NCBI RefSeq assembly: GCF_902459465.1
Contig: NC_047080.1
Coordinates: 12,436,866 to 12,500,865, forward strand
Origin: Asterias rubens
Taxonomy: Eukaryota; Echinodermata; Asteroidea; Forcipulatida; Asteriidae
Direction of reading: 5' to 3'
DNA: 64,000 nt
Shown here: positions 60,126-64,000 of the stretch, piece after piece
Layout: each line of letters opens with the position of its first letter
Numbering within the stretch: the first letter of the stretch is position 1
The notes under the pieces: generated by a model
Database searches by the model: none
Seen by the model: the letters and a program-made list of their open reading frames with translations, nothing else
What the model was told of the DNA's origin: nothing
Program-made: the position numbers and the translations under genes

Positions 60126-60271
60126 TGTACAACAGGCGCCCTCTGTGGTAAATATGTAGAGAGCTTTGAATTGGTTTTATATCTAAGATGTTTCTCTGTG
60201 TACAACAGGCGCCCTCTGTGGTAAATATGTAGAGAGCTTTGAATTGGTTTTATATCTAAGATGTTTCTCTG
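60126..60271 (+). repeat. 73-bp tandem duplication
   Basis: tgtacaacaggcgccctctg through gatgtttctc occurs at 60126 and again at 60199 with essentially no differences, so it is recent. It may lie in the SCaMC 3' UTR if the distal poly(A) site is used. Confidence 0.93.
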
Positions 60272-61548
60272 TGACTTTTCCTGCTACTAGTTTTTCTTTC
60301 ATTGTCTGAACTTTTTTGTGCCTTTGATCTTTTTCTTTTTGTACTCGAGATTAAAAAATTGTTGAGCTTAATGTAAGCTTGTCTGCCTTATGTAATAATA
60401 AAGAGATGTCGAAGGTGAGGATAGTTGTTTACTCTACCAATAGCTACGCCCTGTACACTGACCACGCCCATTTCTGACCTGGCTCATAAGTTATGTTAAA
60501 TAATCATATTTTGTGTTCGCTCACTATGTTTTCTGTTTCCAAAACTGCTACCATGCATTTAATACTAATAATTTTGGTGGACTATTCAAACCTTGATTGA
60601 TAGTTAACTCTGTATTTCAAACTTGCATTTCCAACGAGAACTCAAATTTTGTTCTCGCCAGTCCAGTAAATGTGCCAACAATCCCGATAAATCTGTCAAA
60701 AAAATTGTATCTTTACTGGTGTTAATATAACATCAACCCGTGTCAAAGTTTAAATAAGTATTTATTTATTTAATTAGAAGTTTTTGGTGTTGGGGAATGT
60801 GATATAAAGTTGATAGATTTTTATTGTTGCTCGGTAGAACATGTTATGATAGGAGTTTAAGATTGTATATACAAGAGTTGAAGCATATCACTAATAATCG
60901 TCTGCAGCTCCTACTTTGGGCCTGAAATAGCAGATGGATTTCTACAGTAGGGTTCTCTGCTTACATAGCTAGCGCTGAAATTCAGCGCCTGCACATGAGC
61001 GGAGAGTGGTTATCATTAGCGCATATTTCGGCAGTAAGCAGAGCCATTAAAATGGCTCTGCAGAGCAGGGACCCCTTGGTTGAACCATTGCCATGGAGCA
61101 GACCATTTATTGTCAGGCATTTGGGAATTATGGGATGGTTGACTTGTGCCCAGTTTTATGGGTCTGCTTACTGCACAAGTCCGCACTCTGTAAGCGCAGA
61201 ATTATTTGGTAAGCACAACTATTATTTGTTATCCTGTCATCCTTCATATAAAGTCATTTTAAAAATTTTCTTGAAAGTTAATCTTTTCATGTTTAAAACT
61301 CGAACTTTTTATAAAGTTTTTATAGTCACTTTAACAAAGTCTCAATTTTGAGAAAGTCAAATGGCAAGAGTATCTCTTCTCTTCCTTGTTTATAATTATA
61401 TTATGTATGTATTTAACCTTCTTATTTACCTTCATAATTTGGTTTTCATAGGACTGTTACTCTAATCATCTCAAATCCCTTAAGCAGTTTAAAGGTGTTG
61501 TGTTCATGCAACTGTAAATAATTATAATTTATACCCATAACTAACTTA

Positions 61549-61875
61549 TACCCCCCCCCCCCCCCGATACGCTTACTTCTACTACCTAAAATCCTAACCC
61601 AGACTCTACCCAAAACCAACCCCTACCCCAAACTCAACTCCTACATGAAATACAAACCCCTACCCCAAAACCCCTACCCCAACGCAAACGGAACCCCCCT
61701 TCCTAAAGCCCAACCCTAAACTCGAACCCAGCCATACCCTTACCTCACACCCAGTCCCAGGAACCATAGGTATGCCTGACCCCTACCCCAAACCCTAACA
61801 CCCACCCCTAACATCCACCCCTAACACCCACCCCTAACACCCACCCAAAACCCTAAGCCAATCCCCTCTTGACTC
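61549..61875. repeat. C-rich, degenerate telomere-like tract
   Basis: Irregular units such as cccctaccccaaa, aaccctaac and cacccctaacaccca repeat over about 300 bp after a poly-C run. The ccctaa core is the complement of the metazoan ttaggg telomere repeat, but the array is far from perfect. Confidence 0.75.
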
Positions 61876-62235
61876 TCCAACCCAAACTTGCAAGTGCAAT
61901 TATACAATTCAGACCTTTATCCATTGGAACAGAGCAAGAAGATTGGTGTTGTCTCTGTAATTGCTTTGAGGCATTGTGTGTGCACTCCCATTAAATAGCT
62001 GTATGGCAAAACGTTGGCTTCCCAATGGTTGATTTGGCTCAATTTGCACTGTTTTAGGCCTGTCACATGTAACAGTGTTGCAGGTCTCGCGACCGGTCTT
62101 GGTGGCGAGACAGAGACCGGTCTCGACACTCTGGTCTTGGTGGGGAGACTATTTTGGGTCTGGGACATGCTGGTCTGGGGTGTACTGGTCTTGACTTTAA
62201 CACTGTCATGGTATTGATACACTATGTTCACAGCT

Positions 62236-62341
62236 GGGGTGCGTTTTGGCGGATGTAACCAACAATTGTTTCAGTTGTTTTGGCCTACGTTATACACTAG
62301 TAGCCAAACCAGTTATTGGTTGCGACCGCCAAAATGCACCC
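62236..62341. mobile_element. foldback, ends gggtgcgttttggcgg (family D copy 1)
   Basis: The left end gggtgcgttttggcggatgt and the right end accgccaaaatgcaccc are inverted with one mismatch; attggttgc / aaccaacaat continue the stem. Its first nine bases match those of the foldback at 63345. Confidence 0.75.
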
Positions 62342-63344
62342 ATTATGTTAAAGAGCAGTCACATCAGACACAGATGTGGATTGAGCGCAGTGTTCTTCAT
62401 GTTGGTAGCCAAGGTGCAGCCATGTTGCGTTTCCATTGTAACCAAATAGAGGCTGGGATAGCAAAATAGTCAGGTCCCCCTTGGTACAATAAAAAGCAGT
62501 ATTGATTATTGCTATCACATAAAGGGAACACTACAAAGATGAATGCTACATGGCTTGGTTTCTAAATGTTTCACATTTTTTGACTTTTAACTTTGAGATT
62601 AATTATTAACAAATTCACTCATTCCTGTCGAGTTGTATGAAGACATTTTTTTTGTTGAAGTTTTAAATTTGTTAATTTTTATATATTTTTTTATATGTCA
62701 GTTACTGATGTATTTATGAATGAAATAATTCAATTCAGAGTAATAAATATTAACAGCCATTGAGCCAAAGTTTAGTTATTTGTTGTCTGTTCGTCGTTTG
62801 TCGACTCACTGGAAAATGTAGTTACATGTACAAAGATTAAGAGGTTGTGAAGACAATGTTGGACTATAGGCCATAGCAGCGTTCTTGCCGAAGCCATCAA
62901 TTCAGACTCTGCCTTCTTAATAGGGAAAGTTAACTCAATTTAAAAATTACAACAACCAAAAAAGGAGACGAGAGAAAAAACATGGCTTACAATAAATGTT
63001 ATTTGTATCTTTTCCACATAAATAATTGAACAAATCAGAACATTCAATAAAGAGCAGATTTACATTTTGTGCTAAATATGTAAACGTGAAACATAACTTA
63101 TCGGACGTTTATAAAATGTAATGAACATTCATGTACAATTAATGTAGCCACAGCGGAGTTGACACAAAGGACAACATTTTAACATGACATGACAAATTTA
63201 CAAATAAATATAATTTGACTAGTGCTGTAGCATGGCCGTTTCTAGCACGGTTAGCTACAATAAACCATTGCATGGTGCTACATGTATATATACAGTTGAC
63301 CCTCGTTATAAAGAGCACAGTTATAAAGAGGTTCTGCTTATAAA

Positions 63345-63496
63345 GGGTGCGTTCGTTTAGCTTCCCTGGGTCGACCCCGGTGTCTGGCGTTTTTTTTTTC
63401 CAGGACGAACGTGTGCAGATAATTACCCACGTTCGTCCTAGAAAAAAAAAACGCCACACACCAGGGTCGACCCAGGGGAGCTAAACGAACGCACCC
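63345..63496. mobile_element. 152-bp foldback, ends gggtgcgttcgtttagct (family D copy 2)
   Basis: A near-perfect inverted repeat: gggtgcgttcgtttagctt...ctgggtcgacccc...ggcgttttttttt...aggacgaacgt, then the reverse complement. The loop is about 20 bases. Strong stem, noncoding. Confidence 0.85.
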
Positions 63497-64000
63497 AAAG
63501 AGTACATTCTGAAGTCATGAATCTCATTTCTGCTTTGTGTTTCTCTGTCTTTCTGTCGTCTTATAACAATGTTCCTGATATGAAGAGGTAATATGTCTGG
63601 TCCCAGTAATCTTGTTCTTACATGTACAATGGATAATTCCAAACATAAAAATAGTTCTGCATGCCTTTAGACAAAGTAATGAACACTTTGTTATGTCCTT
63701 TGAGTGTGAAAAGTGCTATACTAGAACTTTGTATTTATTATTCTTGTATTATTCTTATATTATTCTTATTATTAATCTTATTAGCACACTTGTATTACAA
63801 ACTCCGCTCCATTTTTCACTCTGAACCTAAATCAACCTGGAGTTCTTGACACTTCTAGGCAGTATCCATAACATATGAGGGCGCTGTTTTATACTACCAT
63901 ACCAGGGAGGAAAACAAACAGACAATCATTTGGGCTTGAGTCATTGGTCACCCCACATTGTCATAAAATTGGTTGTGTTACGATGAGCAGATAAGCCCAA

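Larger units (their letters stand above)
59477..64000. other. SCaMC 3' region and intergenic to window end
   Basis: No gene seen. AATAAA sites lie at 59655 and 60397. A 73-bp duplication lies at 60126-60271. A repeat with self-complementary segments (gcgctgaaattcagcgc; cagagccattaaaatggctctg) lies at 60950-61210. A C-rich telomere-like tract lies at 61549-61875, then two foldbacks (62236-62341, 63345-63496). A ggtct(c/t)-rich stretch at 62080-62200 looks like local low complexity. Confidence 0.5.

Overview
This is a eukaryotic nuclear window. Introns use GT-AG boundaries, the base composition is AT-rich, and most of the sequence is interspersed repeats. Four protein-coding genes can be rebuilt exon by exon with matching splice phases. 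The proteins are ordinary metazoan families. The repeat content (dense small foldback/MITE elements, tRNA-headed SINEs, a Penelope-like element with a GIY-YIG domain, and many copies of the palindrome taggccta) suggests a marine deuterostome. My best guess is an echinoderm, perhaps a sea star. That guess rests on remembered repeat style, not on a search.

Layout. (1) 4739-5992, plus strand: two-exon HDHD3-like HAD-family hydrolase. (2) 10906-32840, minus strand: eight-exon stomatin gene, 301 codons, spread over 22 kb of repeat-filled introns. (3) 36342-42575, plus strand: ten-exon gene for a 1,076-residue serine/arginine-rich scaffold with phosphotyrosine-type motifs and one C-terminal Par-6-like PDZ domain; I could not assign an orthologue. 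(4) 47768-59476, plus strand: nine-exon SCaMC (ATP-Mg/Pi mitochondrial carrier, SLC25A24 type), 474 residues, with four EF-hands and three carrier repeats. Intron 4 of this gene holds an antisense, 5'-truncated but uninterrupted Penelope-like reverse transcriptase/GIY-YIG ORF (54904-56976).

The genes do not form a pathway. Stomatin and the PDZ gene are head to head about 3.5 kb apart; the PDZ and carrier genes are in tandem about 5.2 kb apart.

The remaining sequence is mostly repeats. It includes a hAT-type MITE with an exact 8-bp target duplication (49607-49777), a TTAA-flanked piggyBac-like MITE family in at least three copies, foldback elements (one family shared between 3.6 kb and 53.5 kb), three related tRNA-headed SINEs, a ~100-bp satellite array related to copies inside HDHD3 and stomatin introns, and several minisatellites. 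One tandem repeat has duplicated a splice donor of the PDZ gene, and a non-LTR retrotransposon tail extends one of its exons in frame. I found no clearly new biological system; the most notable items are these transposon-gene interactions and the PDZ scaffold itself.
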